Source: an uncultured Eubacteriaceae bacterium
GTDB lineage: Bacteria > Bacillota > Clostridia > Lachnospirales > CAG-274
DNA: 60,612 nucleotides
Direction: 5' to 3'
NCBI GenBank assembly: GCA_947167715.1
Contig: CAMVJD010000015.1
Coordinates: 1 to 60,612, forward strand
The notes under the pieces are model-generated. The model saw only the letters and a list, made by a program, of their open reading frames with translations, had not been told where the DNA came from and did no database searches. Both the position numbers and the translations under genes were made by a program. Numbering within the stretch: position 1 is the first letter of the stretch; each line of letters begins with the position of its first letter. Of this stretch, positions 18,482 through 27,783 are shown piece by piece.

Positions 18482-19252
18482 TCATTTTTTCAAAAGCCCC
18501 GATATAAGGGCCTTTATATCAATATCCTGCGGTGATCTTTTTAAATACATAAGATACTCCGTGTTTCCGTCGCCGCCTTTTATAGGCGATATTTCAAGCC
18601 CGGCGCAGTACAGACCGTTTTGAGCCGCTGCCGAAACAAGCCGTACTATAACATTTTTATGTATCTTCGTATCGCGCACTATACCGTTTTTTGAAAGATG
18701 CTCCCTGCCCGCCTCAAACTGCGGCTTTATAAGCACCGCTGCCTGTCCGTCAGCCGAAAGCAGCCTGTCTATCTCGGGCAATATTTTTTCAAGCGAAACA
18801 AACGAAACGTCGCAGGCCGCAAAATCCACCCTCTGCGGACAGACAAAATCGGTTATATTTGTCTGCTCAAAGCAAAACACCCTTTTGTCATTTTTAAGCC
18901 TTTCAACAAGTTGCGCCGTACCCACATCAACCGCATAAACACAGCTTGCGCCGTTTTGCAGCATACAGTCGGTAAAGCCGCCCGTCGATGCGCCTATATC
19001 TATACAAACAAGACCGTTAAGGTCAATTTTAAAGCCTTTCAGCGCAGCTTCAAGCTTAAGGCCTCCTCTTCCGGCATAACGCATAGTATCGTTTGCATCG
19101 CTTATTTTTATATCGGCATTTTCGTCAACCATAAGTGCGGGCTTTGAAACGGTTTTTCCGTTTGCCGATACCACACCCTCTTTTATAAGCTCTGCCGCCT
19201 TTTGTCTTGAAATATTAAATTTTTCTTTTACAAGCAGATCTATACGCTTCAT
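18482..19252 (-). CDS. tlyA: TlyA family S4-domain rRNA methyltransferase
   Basis: Residues 1-60 form an S4 RNA-binding domain. From residue 75 an FtsJ/RrmJ-type Rossmann methyltransferase begins with GRGGLKLEAAL and the SAM motif CIDIGASTGGFTDC (about 91-104). Mycobacterial TlyA methylates 2'-O of cytidines in 16S and 23S rRNA; short clostridial members of 250-270 residues like this one are often called hemolysin A but are more likely rRNA methylases. The start overlaps the dxs stop by one base as TAATG, indicating translational coupling. Confidence 0.9.
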   Translation of the reverse strand: MKRIDLLVKEKFNISRQKAAELIKEGVVSANGKTVSKPALMVDENADIKISDANDTMRYAGRGGLKLEAALKGFKIDLNGLVCIDIGASTGGFTDCMLQNGASCVYAVDVGTAQLVERLKNDKRVFCFEQTNITDFVCPQRVDFAACDVSFVSLEKILPEIDRLLSADGQAAVLIKPQFEAGREHLSKNGIVRDTKIHKNVIVRLVSAAAQNGLYCAGLEISPIKGGDGNTEYLMYLKRSPQDIDIKALISGLLKK

Positions 19253-21117
19253 TACCCTATTGTTTCCTTGATCTTTTCATAAACCGAGAGTGCATCCAAG
19301 CCGTAGCGTTCAAAAAGCTGCGCCTTTGTTCCGTGTTCCACAAAGCAGTCCGGAAAGCCAAAGCATTGCAGCAAGGCACCGCCCGTACCGATCTTTGAAA
19401 ATGCCTGTGACATCACGCTGCCAAAGCCGCCGCGCAGCACATTATCCTCAAGTGTGAAAACATATTTATAATTTTTAAACAGATCCTCGGCCATATCCAT
19501 ATCCAACGGTGAAGAAAAGCGCGCATTTATAAGCGTAGGCTTTGCTCCGTCCTTTATAAGCCGCTCATATACGCCTATCGCCACCTCCATCATGGTACCG
19601 TAGCTTACAACGGCTATATCGCTGCCGTTATAAATATATTCGCTTTTTCCCAATTCTATCGGGCTTTGCGCGTTATTCATTATATCGGATGCCGCACCGC
19701 GGGGATAACGTATTGCCACGGGCTTTCTTAACTCCACGGCAAATTCAAGCATATCCTCAAGCTCTTTTTTATTCTTTGGCGCCATTACGGTCATATTGGG
19801 TATAGTATTTAAAAAAGATATGTCAAATATACCCTGATGCGTTTCTCCGTCGTCGCCTACAATGCCCGCCCTGTCAACCGCAAGTATAACGGGCAGTTTT
19901 TGTATGCATATATCGTGTATTATCTGGTCATAGCTGCGCTGCAAAAATGTTGAATACACCGCAAACACTGGCAGGCAGCCGCCCTTTGAAAGGCCGCCGC
20001 AGAATGTGACCGCATGCTCTTCGGCAATGCCGACATCAAAAAATCGGTCGGGATATTCAAGTGCAAACTGTTCAAGACCCGTTCCGGACGGCATTGCTGC
20101 CGTGACCGCACATATATCCTTATATTGCGCCGCAAGCTGGACAAGCTTTTTCCCGAAAACCTTGGAATATGTAGGTTTGCTGCTTTTTACAAGCGGTTCC
20201 CCCGTTTTGGGGTCAAAGGCACCTATGCCGTGAAACTTGCTTGGGTTTTCCTCGGCAGGAGCATACCCCTTGCCCTTCTTTGTAATAACATGAAGAAGAA
20301 CGGGCTCGTCCAGTTTTTTGATACGGTTTATTATCTGTATCAGTTTTTTTGTATCGTGTCCGTCAACGGGGCCTATATATGTAAGTCCCAGCTGCTCAAA
20401 CATAACGCTCGGCAAGATGGAATGCTTGATACCCTCTTTTGTCCTGCCCAGAAAGTTATACACGCTGTCACCGATAACAGGCAGTTTTTTAAGTGTTTTT
20501 TGTACATCTTTTTTGGCCGTAACGTATGTGGGCGCAAGGCGCAGCTGATTTAAATAATTACTTATTGCCCCGACGTTTGCGGATATAGACATTTGATTGT
20601 CATTTAAAACAATAAGCATTTTTGTTTTAAGCTGACCCGCATTATTAAGTGCCTCGTAAGCCATACCGCCCGTCATTGCCCCGTCGCCTATGACCGCCAC
20701 AACATTATAGCTTTCCTTTCGCATATCGCGTGCATTTGCCAGGCCAAGCGCTGCCGATACCGATGTGGAGCTGTGGCCCGCATTAAAAGCATCACATTCA
20801 CTCTCCGACGGCCGCGGGAACCCGCTCATACCGTCCAGCTTTCTGAGCGTTTTAAAGCCCTCCTTGCGGCCTGTCAGTATTTTATGTACATAAGCCTGAT
20901 GCCCTACATCCCAAACAATTTTATCCCGCGGGCAGTTAAAGCAATAGTGCAGCGCCAATGTAAGCTCTACCACGCCCAGGCTTGACGAAAGGTGTCCGCC
21001 CGTTTTTGATATATTCTCCACCAAAAAAGCCCTTATTTCCTTTGCAAGCTCATCAAGCGCCCGCATATCCAGTTTTTTAAGATCCTTAGGCGAATTGATC
21101 TTTTCAAGATAACCCAT
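19252..21117 (-). CDS. dxs: 1-deoxy-D-xylulose-5-phosphate synthase
   Basis: Thiamine-diphosphate enzyme that condenses pyruvate with glyceraldehyde-3-phosphate, the first step of the MEP isoprenoid pathway. The conserved HSSTSVSAALG, the TPP motif GDGAMTGGMAYEALNNAG (about 150-167) and the transketolase domain with CDRAGIVGDDG-like sequence (here VDRAGIVGDDGETHQG) are visible. ATG at 21117 is chosen because GAGTGGAT lies close upstream; GTG at 21126 would add three residues. The 621 residues are typical. Clustering with ispA puts two steps of isoprenoid synthesis in one operon. Confidence 0.96.
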   Translation of the reverse strand: MGYLEKINSPKDLKKLDMRALDELAKEIRAFLVENISKTGGHLSSSLGVVELTLALHYCFNCPRDKIVWDVGHQAYVHKILTGRKEGFKTLRKLDGMSGFPRPSESECDAFNAGHSSTSVSAALGLANARDMRKESYNVVAVIGDGAMTGGMAYEALNNAGQLKTKMLIVLNDNQMSISANVGAISNYLNQLRLAPTYVTAKKDVQKTLKKLPVIGDSVYNFLGRTKEGIKHSILPSVMFEQLGLTYIGPVDGHDTKKLIQIINRIKKLDEPVLLHVITKKGKGYAPAEENPSKFHGIGAFDPKTGEPLVKSSKPTYSKVFGKKLVQLAAQYKDICAVTAAMPSGTGLEQFALEYPDRFFDVGIAEEHAVTFCGGLSKGGCLPVFAVYSTFLQRSYDQIIHDICIQKLPVILAVDRAGIVGDDGETHQGIFDISFLNTIPNMTVMAPKNKKELEDMLEFAVELRKPVAIRYPRGAASDIMNNAQSPIELGKSEYIYNGSDIAVVSYGTMMEVAIGVYERLIKDGAKPTLINARFSSPLDMDMAEDLFKNYKYVFTLEDNVLRGGFGSVMSQAFSKIGTGGALLQCFGFPDCFVEHGTKAQLFERYGLDALSVYEKIKETIG

Positions 21118-21146
21118 AAAATCCACTCTTTCAAGTTAATTATTTG

Positions 21147-21599
21147 TTACACAAAAACATTCATAACAATTGATAATGTTATACCAAGTATTGCGCCCGC
21201 CGCCACCTCAACGGGTGTGTGGCCGAGCAGCTCCTTAAGGTTTTCATCCATCTGAAAGCCGTAATTTTCCATAATATCCGCAATATCATTTATAACTGCA
21301 GCCTGCTTGCCCGCGGCACGTCTTACGCCTGCGGCATCATACATGACCACCATGCAAAGCACAAAGGTAATGGCAAATTCCAGACTGTCAAAGCCGCGTA
21401 TTATACCCACACTTGTTGCAAGGCTTGTTACAAACGAGCTGTGTGAGCTTGGCATACCGCCGGATGAAGTTATAAGCCGCCAATCTATAGTCTTTGACTT
21501 TATAAGGTCTATGATTATTTTGATAACCTGTGCTATAAGCCATGCAAGCGCCGATATCCCGATTATTTTATTGCTGAAAAACTGTTGTAAAAAATTCAT
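21147..21599 (-). CDS. Divergent PAP2 family membrane protein (DUF212/YuiD)
   Basis: A small membrane protein of 150 residues with about four hydrophobic segments. The conserved sequences SSGGMPSSHSSFV (45-57), YDAAGVRRAAGKQA (87-100) and LGHTPVEVAAGAILG (124-138) define the divergent PAP2 family. In true PAP2 phosphatases similar SGH and H motifs form the active site. Placement between ispA and dxs suggests a role with prenyl pyrophosphates or another lipid phosphate; that is inference, and the function of this family is not established. Confidence 0.87.
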   Translation of the reverse strand: MNFLQQFFSNKIIGISALAWLIAQVIKIIIDLIKSKTIDWRLITSSGGMPSSHSSFVTSLATSVGIIRGFDSLEFAITFVLCMVVMYDAAGVRRAAGKQAAVINDIADIMENYGFQMDENLKELLGHTPVEVAAGAILGITLSIVMNVFV

Positions 21600-21607
21600 A
21601 TTTATCC

Positions 21608-22477
21608 CTACTTTACTCTATCCACAAGACTATTTATATAGTCAGCCAACTGCTCTGCCTCTTCACCAAGCTTTTTTGCTTTATCAACAGCTTGGCGGGA
21701 AAGCTCGATATAATCCTTCTGCGCCTTTTCAAGTCCGTAAAGCGAAACATAGGTGACCTTTTGGTTTTTCTCATCGCTTAATATCGGTTTACCCAGCACT
21801 TCTTCCGTACTTGTAACATCAAGGATATCATCCTTTATCTGAAAAGCGTAGCCCATATCCTCTCCAAGGCTTTCCAGCAGCTTTATTTTGCTCTCATCCG
21901 CGCCGCCTATAATGCCGCCTGCCATAAGTGCCGCTTTTATAAGGCCGCCCGTTTTATTTTTATGTATATATTCAAGGGTGCCTGCATCTATCTGCTTGCC
22001 CTCGCTTTCAACGTCTACAACCTGACCCACAAGCATACCGTCCATACCGCTTAAGCGGGCTATTTCCCACGCCGCCCTTGTATACCGCGGCTCATATTTA
22101 AATGACGGATCGTACAGCATCAGCTCAAATGCATAGGTCAAAAGGCCGTCACCGGCAAGAATAGCCGTTGCTTCGTCAAACTGCCTGTGACAGGTCGGCT
22201 TGCCCCTGCGCAGGTCATCGTTATCCATAGCGGGAAGATCGTCATGTATAAGCGAATATGTATGTATCATTTCAAGCGCACAGGCAAATGTCATTATCCT
22301 TTTATCGTTTTTATCCCCGCCGACAGCCTTATGCGCCAAAAGCATAAGCAGGGGACGCATCCTTTTGCCGCCGGCCATAACGCTGTAGCCCATGGCCTTG
22401 TATATTCTTTCCGGATATACCGGGTTTAAAAGCCTTTTCAGTTCTTCGTCTATGCTGTTTATAAGTTCGTTAAACAT
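21608..22477 (-). CDS. ispA: Farnesyl/geranyl diphosphate synthase (polyprenyl synthetase)
   Basis: Condenses isopentenyl diphosphate with allylic diphosphates. The first aspartate motif is DDLPAMDNDDLRRGKPT (79-95 region), with the DDxxxxD spacing typical of short-chain bacterial type synthases; the second is QIKDDILDVTS near residue 218. Length 289 matches IspA. It follows xseB in the order xseA-xseB-ispA-dxs that is found across Firmicutes. Chain length (C15 or C20) cannot be decided with confidence. Confidence 0.95.
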   Translation of the reverse strand: MFNELINSIDEELKRLLNPVYPERIYKAMGYSVMAGGKRMRPLLMLLAHKAVGGDKNDKRIMTFACALEMIHTYSLIHDDLPAMDNDDLRRGKPTCHRQFDEATAILAGDGLLTYAFELMLYDPSFKYEPRYTRAAWEIARLSGMDGMLVGQVVDVESEGKQIDAGTLEYIHKNKTGGLIKAALMAGGIIGGADESKIKLLESLGEDMGYAFQIKDDILDVTSTEEVLGKPILSDEKNQKVTYVSLYGLEKAQKDYIELSRQAVDKAKKLGEEAEQLADYINSLVDRVK

Positions 22478-22489
22478 TATAACACCTCG

Positions 22490-22726
22490 TTAATAATTTT
22501 CCGTATCAAATGCTACCGTTTTAAAGATACCGTCCGCTGTTTTTTTAAGTTCTGTGACCTCCTGCTGTGCTTTATTCAGCTTTTCCGCACAAAACACCGA
22601 TATCTCAATACCCTCTTTATATAATTTAACGGATTCCTCAAGCCCCGTTTCATCACTTTCCATAGCCTGTGCTATTTCTTCAAGCCTTGCAAGAGCCTTT
22701 TCAAAGCTTTGCTTTTTCGCTGCCAT
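22490..22726 (-). CDS. xseB: Exodeoxyribonuclease VII small subunit
   Basis: A 78-residue two-helix protein that forms ExoVII with XseA. The FEKALARLEEIAQAMES stretch followed by GLEESVKLYKEGIE is the family signature. The start has AAGGGGG upstream and overlaps the end of xseA by 26 bases, so the two subunits are probably translationally coupled. Confidence 0.95.
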   Translation of the reverse strand: MAAKKQSFEKALARLEEIAQAMESDETGLEESVKLYKEGIEISVFCAEKLNKAQQEVTELKKTADGIFKTVAFDTENY

Positions 22727-23921
22727 TTGTTATCCCCCTTACAGATGCATTTATAATGCCATCCTTTACATTTATACTTATTTCGCTGCCTACCGCAGCA
22801 TCATTTACGCTTTTTACCGGCTTGCCGTCAATATACGCCAGCGCATAGCCTCTTTTTATGACATTCATAGGCGAAAGCGCTTCTATGGATGCAATTGCCG
22901 CACTCAAGCCCGCAGCATTTTTTTCATATATCCTCTCTGCGGTATTCTGTATTTTATCAAGCTTATCGCCTACATAGATCTGAAGATCGAATATATCGTC
23001 CAGCGGCCGCTGCAGCTTTCTTGTTAAAAATGCGTGTCTGAAACGCATTTCAAGACTTGCCGTCCTTGAATCAAGTGCCGTTTGTATGCGCTTGAATGCA
23101 TTTTTGTAACGCATTTCAAATGGCTGTGCCGCAGGCACGGCAAGCTCCGCCGCCGCAGAGGGCGTAGGCGCACGAAAATCCGAAACAAAATCGGCTATTG
23201 TAAAGTCCACCTCATGTCCTACCGCCGAAATAACGGGAATTTTTGAATCAAATATCGCCCTTGCGACAATTTCCTCGTTAAAGGCCCACAGGTCCTCCAT
23301 CGAGCCGCCGCCGCGGCCGACAATTATCGTATCGGCTCCGCCCCATTCATTTGCAAGCGCTATGCCGCGCGCAATATCCGCCGCCGCATTTTCGCCCTGA
23401 ACAAGCACGGGGATTATAACAAGCTTAACAGACGGATTTCTGCGTCCCGCCACATTTATTATATCCCTTACCGCCGCCCCCGTCGGGCTTGTGACAACAG
23501 CCACAGTCTTGGGATACTCGGGTATGGGCTTTTTATATTCTGGAAGAAAAAGCCCCTCCGCCTCCAGCTTTGCCTTTAGCTTTTCAAACGCGATATACAG
23601 CGCGCCCTTGCCCGCAGGCTGCATATAATTTACATAAAGCTGGTATTTTCCTGTTTTTTCGTAAAGCGAAACACGCCCGCCCGCCAGGACCGACTCTCCG
23701 TTTCCGGGCTCAAACTTAAGGCTCTGCACATAGCTTCTGAACATAACGCAGTCTATACTGCCCGTTTCATCCTTCAGGCTGAAATAGAGATGTCCGCTTG
23801 TATGATACTTGAAATTTGATATTTCACCCTCTATATAAAGGTCGTTCAAAAACACATCGTTTTCAAATATGCGCTTTATATAACCGTTTATCTGGGAGAC
23901 CGTATATACATTAACCTTCAT
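22701..23921 (-). CDS. xseA: Exodeoxyribonuclease VII large subunit
   Basis: Processive single-strand-specific exonuclease subunit. The N-terminal OB-fold (about 5-100) includes VYTVSQINGYIKRIFE and GHLYFSLKDETGSIDCVMF. The catalytic region includes VVTSPTGAAVRDI (about 145-157), GRGGGSMEDLWAFN (about 203-216) and SAVGHEVDFTIAD (about 231-243), followed by a coiled coil. At 406 residues it is complete and normal in length. It starts three bases after the nusB stop. Confidence 0.96.
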   Translation of the reverse strand: MKVNVYTVSQINGYIKRIFENDVFLNDLYIEGEISNFKYHTSGHLYFSLKDETGSIDCVMFRSYVQSLKFEPGNGESVLAGGRVSLYEKTGKYQLYVNYMQPAGKGALYIAFEKLKAKLEAEGLFLPEYKKPIPEYPKTVAVVTSPTGAAVRDIINVAGRRNPSVKLVIIPVLVQGENAAADIARGIALANEWGGADTIIVGRGGGSMEDLWAFNEEIVARAIFDSKIPVISAVGHEVDFTIADFVSDFRAPTPSAAAELAVPAAQPFEMRYKNAFKRIQTALDSRTASLEMRFRHAFLTRKLQRPLDDIFDLQIYVGDKLDKIQNTAERIYEKNAAGLSAAIASIEALSPMNVIKRGYALAYIDGKPVKSVNDAAVGSEISINVKDGIINASVRGITNGSEKAKL

Positions 23922-23923
23922 TT

Positions 23924-24421
23924 TTATCCCTTATTTTCGGTCAAGGCTATCACCTTGCCTATAACACCGTTTATAAACGCGGGAGACTTGTCCTCGCTGA
24001 ACATTTTTGCCAGCTCCACAGCCTCGTTTGCCGCTACCGCATTTGGGATATCGTCCGCATAGATTATTTCATATACAGCTATTCTCAATATCGAAAGATC
24101 CACCTTTGAAAGTCTGTTGATATCCCAGTTGTCAAGTCCCTGCACAATAAGCTTGTCAATTTCCTCTTTATGTGCCACTATGCCCTCGGCTTCGTTAATA
24201 ATAAACTTTTTATCCCGGTTGTGTATCGTGCGAAGTCTGTTTATCTTGTCCTCGTCCATATCCATAAGCTCGTTTTCGCTTACGGACTCGTCCGTTACCT
24301 CCGCAGTCGTCTTGTATTCCTCGTCGTAGGTCGCCATTATCTGCTCTATGGCAACATCAACATCAAACTCCGCTTGGAAAACAATATTTAAAATGTGTTT
24401 TCGCGCCGTTTTCCTGCTCAT
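23924..24421 (-). CDS. nusB: Transcription antitermination factor NusB
   Basis: All-helical protein that binds boxA RNA with NusE/S10 in rRNA antitermination. RKTARKHILNIVFQAEFD at the start and the C-terminal NAVAANEAVELAKMF and SPAFINGVIGK are the family landmarks. At 165 residues it is slightly longer than the usual 130-150 because of an acidic insertion near residues 40-60. It lies 28 bases after asp23 and next to xseA. Confidence 0.95.
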   Translation of the reverse strand: MSRKTARKHILNIVFQAEFDVDVAIEQIMATYDEEYKTTAEVTDESVSENELMDMDEDKINRLRTIHNRDKKFIINEAEGIVAHKEEIDKLIVQGLDNWDINRLSKVDLSILRIAVYEIIYADDIPNAVAANEAVELAKMFSEDKSPAFINGVIGKVIALTENKG

Positions 24422-24449
24422 AATATATGCTCCTTTTTATCCGAATGGC

Positions 24450-24809
24450 TTATTCCGCCTTTTCCTCGGGTGTTCTTCTGAAATCTATATCGGCAACGGT
24501 AACATTTACCGTACCTACCTCCAAACCGGTCATGGTTTCGATCGCATTTTTGATATTATCCTGCACCTTAAGCGCAACATCGCGTATCTTGCAGTTGTAC
24601 AGCACCATAATGCCCACATTTACATAAACCACGCCTTCTATTATATCAATTTCTATGCCCTTTGTTTTACCCGTGCTTTTTTTGCCGAAAATGCCGTTGT
24701 TTGAAGAAACCAGCTTTGCAGCACCTTCGACCTCAAGCGCAGCCGCAGCCGCAATAACGGATATGACCTCATCGGAGATTTGAATAACGCCTTTTTTTTC
24801 GTTTTCCAT
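24450..24809 (-). CDS. Asp23/Gls24 family envelope stress protein
   Basis: A 119-residue protein with the Asp23 signature GVIQISDEVISVIAAAAALEVEGA and VYVNVGIMVLYNCKIRDVALKVQDNIKNAIETMTGLEVGTVNVTV-like strands, described here by their key hydrophobic pattern at residues 7-30 and 61-105. Members associate with the cytoplasmic membrane face and respond to alkaline or cell-wall stress. In Clostridia a single-domain copy often stands before nusB, as here. It is the first gene of the operon, with GGGAGG upstream of its ATG. Confidence 0.93.
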   Translation of the reverse strand: MENEKKGVIQISDEVISVIAAAAALEVEGAAKLVSSNNGIFGKKSTGKTKGIEIDIIEGVVYVNVGIMVLYNCKIRDVALKVQDNIKNAIETMTGLEVGTVNVTVADIDFRRTPEEKAE

Positions 24810-24863
24810 ATTACTGCCTCCCTAAATTTAATTTTTGTTCTTCACATAGCTATACTTATTATA

Positions 24864-24892
24864 ATTTTATCACAAAAAATATCTTTTGTAAA
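24864..24892 (-). promoter_or_regulatory. Promoter of the asp23-nusB-xseAB-ispA-dxs operon
   Basis: On the minus strand TTTACA, 17 bases, TAAAAT, with TGTGA before the -10 box. A TATAAT lies a few bases further downstream as an alternative. The -10 box and most of the spacer are identical over 19 bases to the pilus promoter candidate at 11638. The leader is about 50 bases. Confidence 0.65.
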
Positions 24893-24942
24893 TGGTTTTA
24901 TGCTTTTTCGACAAATCCTTTTTGGCTGTACGCACAAAAAAA

Positions 24943-24996
24943 GGAGCCGCCGCATTAAAGATATCCCGATTTTGATATCTTCAATGCTTCAGCCCC
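24943..24996 (-). terminator. Long hairpin terminator, first copy of a dispersed repeat
   Basis: On the minus strand the inner arms are GCATTGAAGATATC and GATATCTTTAATGC around an 8-base loop, with an outer GC-rich stem. Seven T follow at once. It ends the transcript of the membrane-protein gene at 25010. A close relative lies at 49333-49378. Confidence 0.85.
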
Positions 24997-25009
24997 GTTT
25001 TTATAAAGC

Positions 25010-25606
25010 TTATTTAAAAAACTCCGCCGCCTCATCATCTATGGTCTTTACCTTGTTTTCGTCGGCGTTTTCTCCGGCATCGCCGCCGTTATTCCGGGCG
25101 GCCAAATACGCCTGCTCGATCTCCTCCGCCTCTTTTTTCTGCTTAATAGTGTATACACACTGCAAATACAGACAGGAGACCGCCAGATACAAGGCCTTTA
25201 CCAATATAGTCATACCGTCCGTAAGCGACATTATAAATGCAATAGCATCACCTATAAGTCCTGCTATGCCAAAGCCCATAGCAAGATTTAAGCAATTGCC
25301 CTTGGCCGCCTTATAGCCTATCAGACCCCTTGCAACATTAAAGATCGCAGCAAGCAGCGAAAGCGCGCCGGTAGCAGCCATACCCGTGGTAATACTCTTT
25401 GCCTGCTGCTCAAGTCCGTTCTCTCTTTGCTTCATAATCTCCCTTAACTCTTCATAGTCGCCCGAGTCATCCAATGCCGTGCTGTTTTGGAACGAGATCA
25501 TAGAAGATGTGCCCATAAATATTACCGCGATCGACGCCACTATCGTCAAGATAGCCAGTACCAATATAAATGTTGACGATGCCCTTAAATTTTTTTCGCA
25601 TTTCAT
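25010..25606 (-). CDS. Integral membrane protein of unknown function
   Basis: I do not recognise a family. The 198 residues contain about four hydrophobic segments: 12-33, 72-95, 105-125 and 128-148. Between the first two lies a hydrophilic stretch rich in Glu and Asp (about 42-65), and the C-terminal 45 residues are charged with a Glu/Asn-rich segment. The general plan of short four-helix proteins that move or shield small molecules fits, but nothing specific supports that. The gene stands alone upstream of a long terminator and 69 bases after the MATE gene end. Confidence 0.75.
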   Translation of the reverse strand: MKCEKNLRASSTFILVLAILTIVASIAVIFMGTSSMISFQNSTALDDSGDYEELREIMKQRENGLEQQAKSITTGMAATGALSLLAAIFNVARGLIGYKAAKGNCLNLAMGFGIAGLIGDAIAFIMSLTDGMTILVKALYLAVSCLYLQCVYTIKQKKEAEEIEQAYLAARNNGGDAGENADENKVKTIDDEAAEFFK

Positions 25607-25675
25607 TTTTGTTTCCTCCCATCAGAAAAACCGCCGCCGTTTTTAAATGACCATACCCGTATTTTAAACACGACC

Positions 25676-27091
25676 CTATGCAGCCTCGGGTATTTTAGAA
25701 ATAACATTTTTATTGATAGATCTGAATGCCAGCGCGCAAAGAGTTATCGAAATTATCTCGGCTACCACAAACGCAAACCATACATTGCTTAACTTTTGCG
25801 TAAGCGAAAGCAAAAATGCGACCGGTACAAGCACTATCAGCTGGCGCGCAAACGATACGCCCATTGATAAAAAGCCCTTTCCCAAGGCCTGAAAGACCGA
25901 AAGACTGATAATGCAAAAGCTTGCTATCGGGAAATGTATACTTATTGTCCTTAATGCGGGAACGCCCATTTGAAGGATATGCTCCATATTTTCCTCGTTT
26001 GCAAAAAGCATAAGCAGCTTGTCGGGAATAAGCTGGAAAACTATTGTACCCAAAAGCAGCAGTGAAAAAGCATATATAACGCTTAATTTTATGGTTTTCA
26101 TCATTCTGTCACGCTTTGCAGCGCCGTAGCAAAACGCCACAATAGGCACCATACCGTTGTTAAGACCAAACACGGGCATAAATATAAAGCTTTGCAGTTT
26201 AAAATATATACCAAAGATCGCTATTGCGTTGTTGCGTGCCTCGTCAAGCGTAAGTGTCGTATCCGTGATCTGCATATTTGAAAAAATAGTATTTAGCAAA
26301 AGCACCATTACGGAGCCTATGGATGCCATAAGGATAGACGGAATACCTATATAAAGTATTTTGCCCATTTCCTTTAATGTTGGCCTTATACTGCGAAATT
26401 TTACAAGCTGGATCTCCTTGTTTAATTTAAGGTTAAGGCAAAGTGCAACGACCCCCGCCACACACTGCCCTATTACGGTGGCTATCGCGGCACCTTTCAT
26501 ACCCATGCGCGGACAGCCGAGCAGGCCGAATATCATTATCGGGTCAAGTATGATGTTTATTACGGCACCCGTTATCTGCGTTATCATGGAAAGCATGGTC
26601 TTGCCCGTTGACTGCAGCATACGCTCAAAGCAAAACTGCGCATAAAGGCCCATGCTTAAACAGCACGCATATTTAAGATATACCGTACCCTCTTTTACTA
26701 TATTCTCCGAGGGCGACTGTGAGGCCATAAAAGGTCCCGTGACGAAAAATCCTATTATCAAAAACAATATGTAGCAGCAGGCATATACAACTATACCGTT
26801 TATTGCCGTGCTGTTTACGCCCTCCTGATCCTTTTCGCCCAATTTGCGGGAAAGCAGGGCATTCATACCCACGCCTACGCCGGCGCCTGTCGCTATCATA
26901 AGGCTTTGTATCGGAAACACCAAAGAGATGGCTGTCATACAATCCGCGCTGTACTTTGCGACAAATATGCTGTCCACTATATTATAAAGCGCCTGAACAA
27001 GCATAGATATCATCATAGGCACAGCCATTGATATAAGCAGCTTATTTACGGGCATGGTACCCATTTTATTTTCTTTCATCGTTCCTTCCAC
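25676..27091 (-). CDS. MATE family efflux transporter
   Basis: A 12-helix exporter of 471 residues driven by sodium or proton gradients. The N-terminus NKLLISMAVPMMISMLVQALYNIVDSIFVAKY is the typical opening, followed by SLVFPIQSLMIATGAGVGVGMNALLSRKLGE around residues 61-91, all as short hydrophobic segments. It resembles the clostridial DinF/NorM-type group; substrates cannot be predicted. The start is GTG at 27091 with GGGAGG seven bases upstream; ATG at 27079 with GGAAGG is the alternative. It follows sodA by 31 bases and may be co-transcribed, which would fit a stress role. Confidence 0.93.
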   Translation of the reverse strand: MEGTMKENKMGTMPVNKLLISMAVPMMISMLVQALYNIVDSIFVAKYSADCMTAISLVFPIQSLMIATGAGVGVGMNALLSRKLGEKDQEGVNSTAINGIVVYACCYILFLIIGFFVTGPFMASQSPSENIVKEGTVYLKYACCLSMGLYAQFCFERMLQSTGKTMLSMITQITGAVINIILDPIMIFGLLGCPRMGMKGAAIATVIGQCVAGVVALCLNLKLNKEIQLVKFRSIRPTLKEMGKILYIGIPSILMASIGSVMVLLLNTIFSNMQITDTTLTLDEARNNAIAIFGIYFKLQSFIFMPVFGLNNGMVPIVAFCYGAAKRDRMMKTIKLSVIYAFSLLLLGTIVFQLIPDKLLMLFANEENMEHILQMGVPALRTISIHFPIASFCIISLSVFQALGKGFLSMGVSFARQLIVLVPVAFLLSLTQKLSNVWFAFVVAEIISITLCALAFRSINKNVISKIPEAA

Positions 27092-27122
27092 GATTTTTCC
27101 TCCCGGTATTTTGATTTTTATT

Positions 27123-27734
27123 TTATTTTGCTGAAATATACAGCTTTTCTACCGCATCCCAGTCAACAATATCAAATAATTCGCTTACATAGCTTGCACG
27201 CAGATTTTTATATTTAAGATAATAAGCGTGCTCCCATACGTCAATAGTAAAAATTGGCTTATTGCCCGTTTTAAGGCTTATGGGGTTGTCTTGATTTGCA
27301 CTTGCACTAAGTACAAGACTGCCGTCCTTCGCAACGCTCAACCACGCCCAGCCCGAGCCGAACTGACCAATAGCCAGCTTGGATATCTGCTCCTTAAAGC
27401 TGTCAAAGCTGCCGAAGGTCTCGTCGATCTTTTTGGCAAGCTCGCCCTTGGGTACACCGCCGCCGTTTGGCGATAGGGTCGAAAAATATAAATTGTGGTT
27501 GTAGTAGCCGCCGCCCTGGTTTCTTAAACCGGTGCGAAGCTCCTCGGGCGCCTTGTCAAGGTTTGCAAGCAGCTCCTCGACAGGCATATCGGCCATTCCC
27601 GCCTTTTCGGCAAGCTCGTTAAAAGCCTTTGTGTACGCCGCGTGGTGCTTGCCGTGATGCGTTTCCACAGTCAAGGCATCAATGGTAGGTTCAAGTGCGT
27701 TTGACGCAAAGGGTAATTCATACTGTTTGTACAT
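27123..27734 (-). CDS. sodA: Superoxide dismutase, Mn-type
   Basis: Converts superoxide to oxygen and peroxide in the cytoplasm. The metal ligands are His26 (ETHHGKHH), His80 (GGYYNHNLYF), Asp165 and His169 (DVWEHAYY). The second-sphere Gln in SANQDNP (145-150) is the position and context seen in Mn enzymes; Fe enzymes usually carry their Gln earlier. Length 203 is standard. The ribosome binding site AAAGGAGGTATC is nearly a perfect match to the 16S 3' end, suggesting strong expression. Presence in a likely strict anaerobe points to brief oxygen exposure. Confidence 0.96.
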   Translation of the reverse strand: MYKQYELPFASNALEPTIDALTVETHHGKHHAAYTKAFNELAEKAGMADMPVEELLANLDKAPEELRTGLRNQGGGYYNHNLYFSTLSPNGGGVPKGELAKKIDETFGSFDSFKEQISKLAIGQFGSGWAWLSVAKDGSLVLSASANQDNPISLKTGNKPIFTIDVWEHAYYLKYKNLRASYVSELFDIVDWDAVEKLYISAK

Positions 27735-27783
27735 AAAGATACCTCCTTTTTTATCTTGTGGCAGAAAACAGGTGAGGTTTTTC

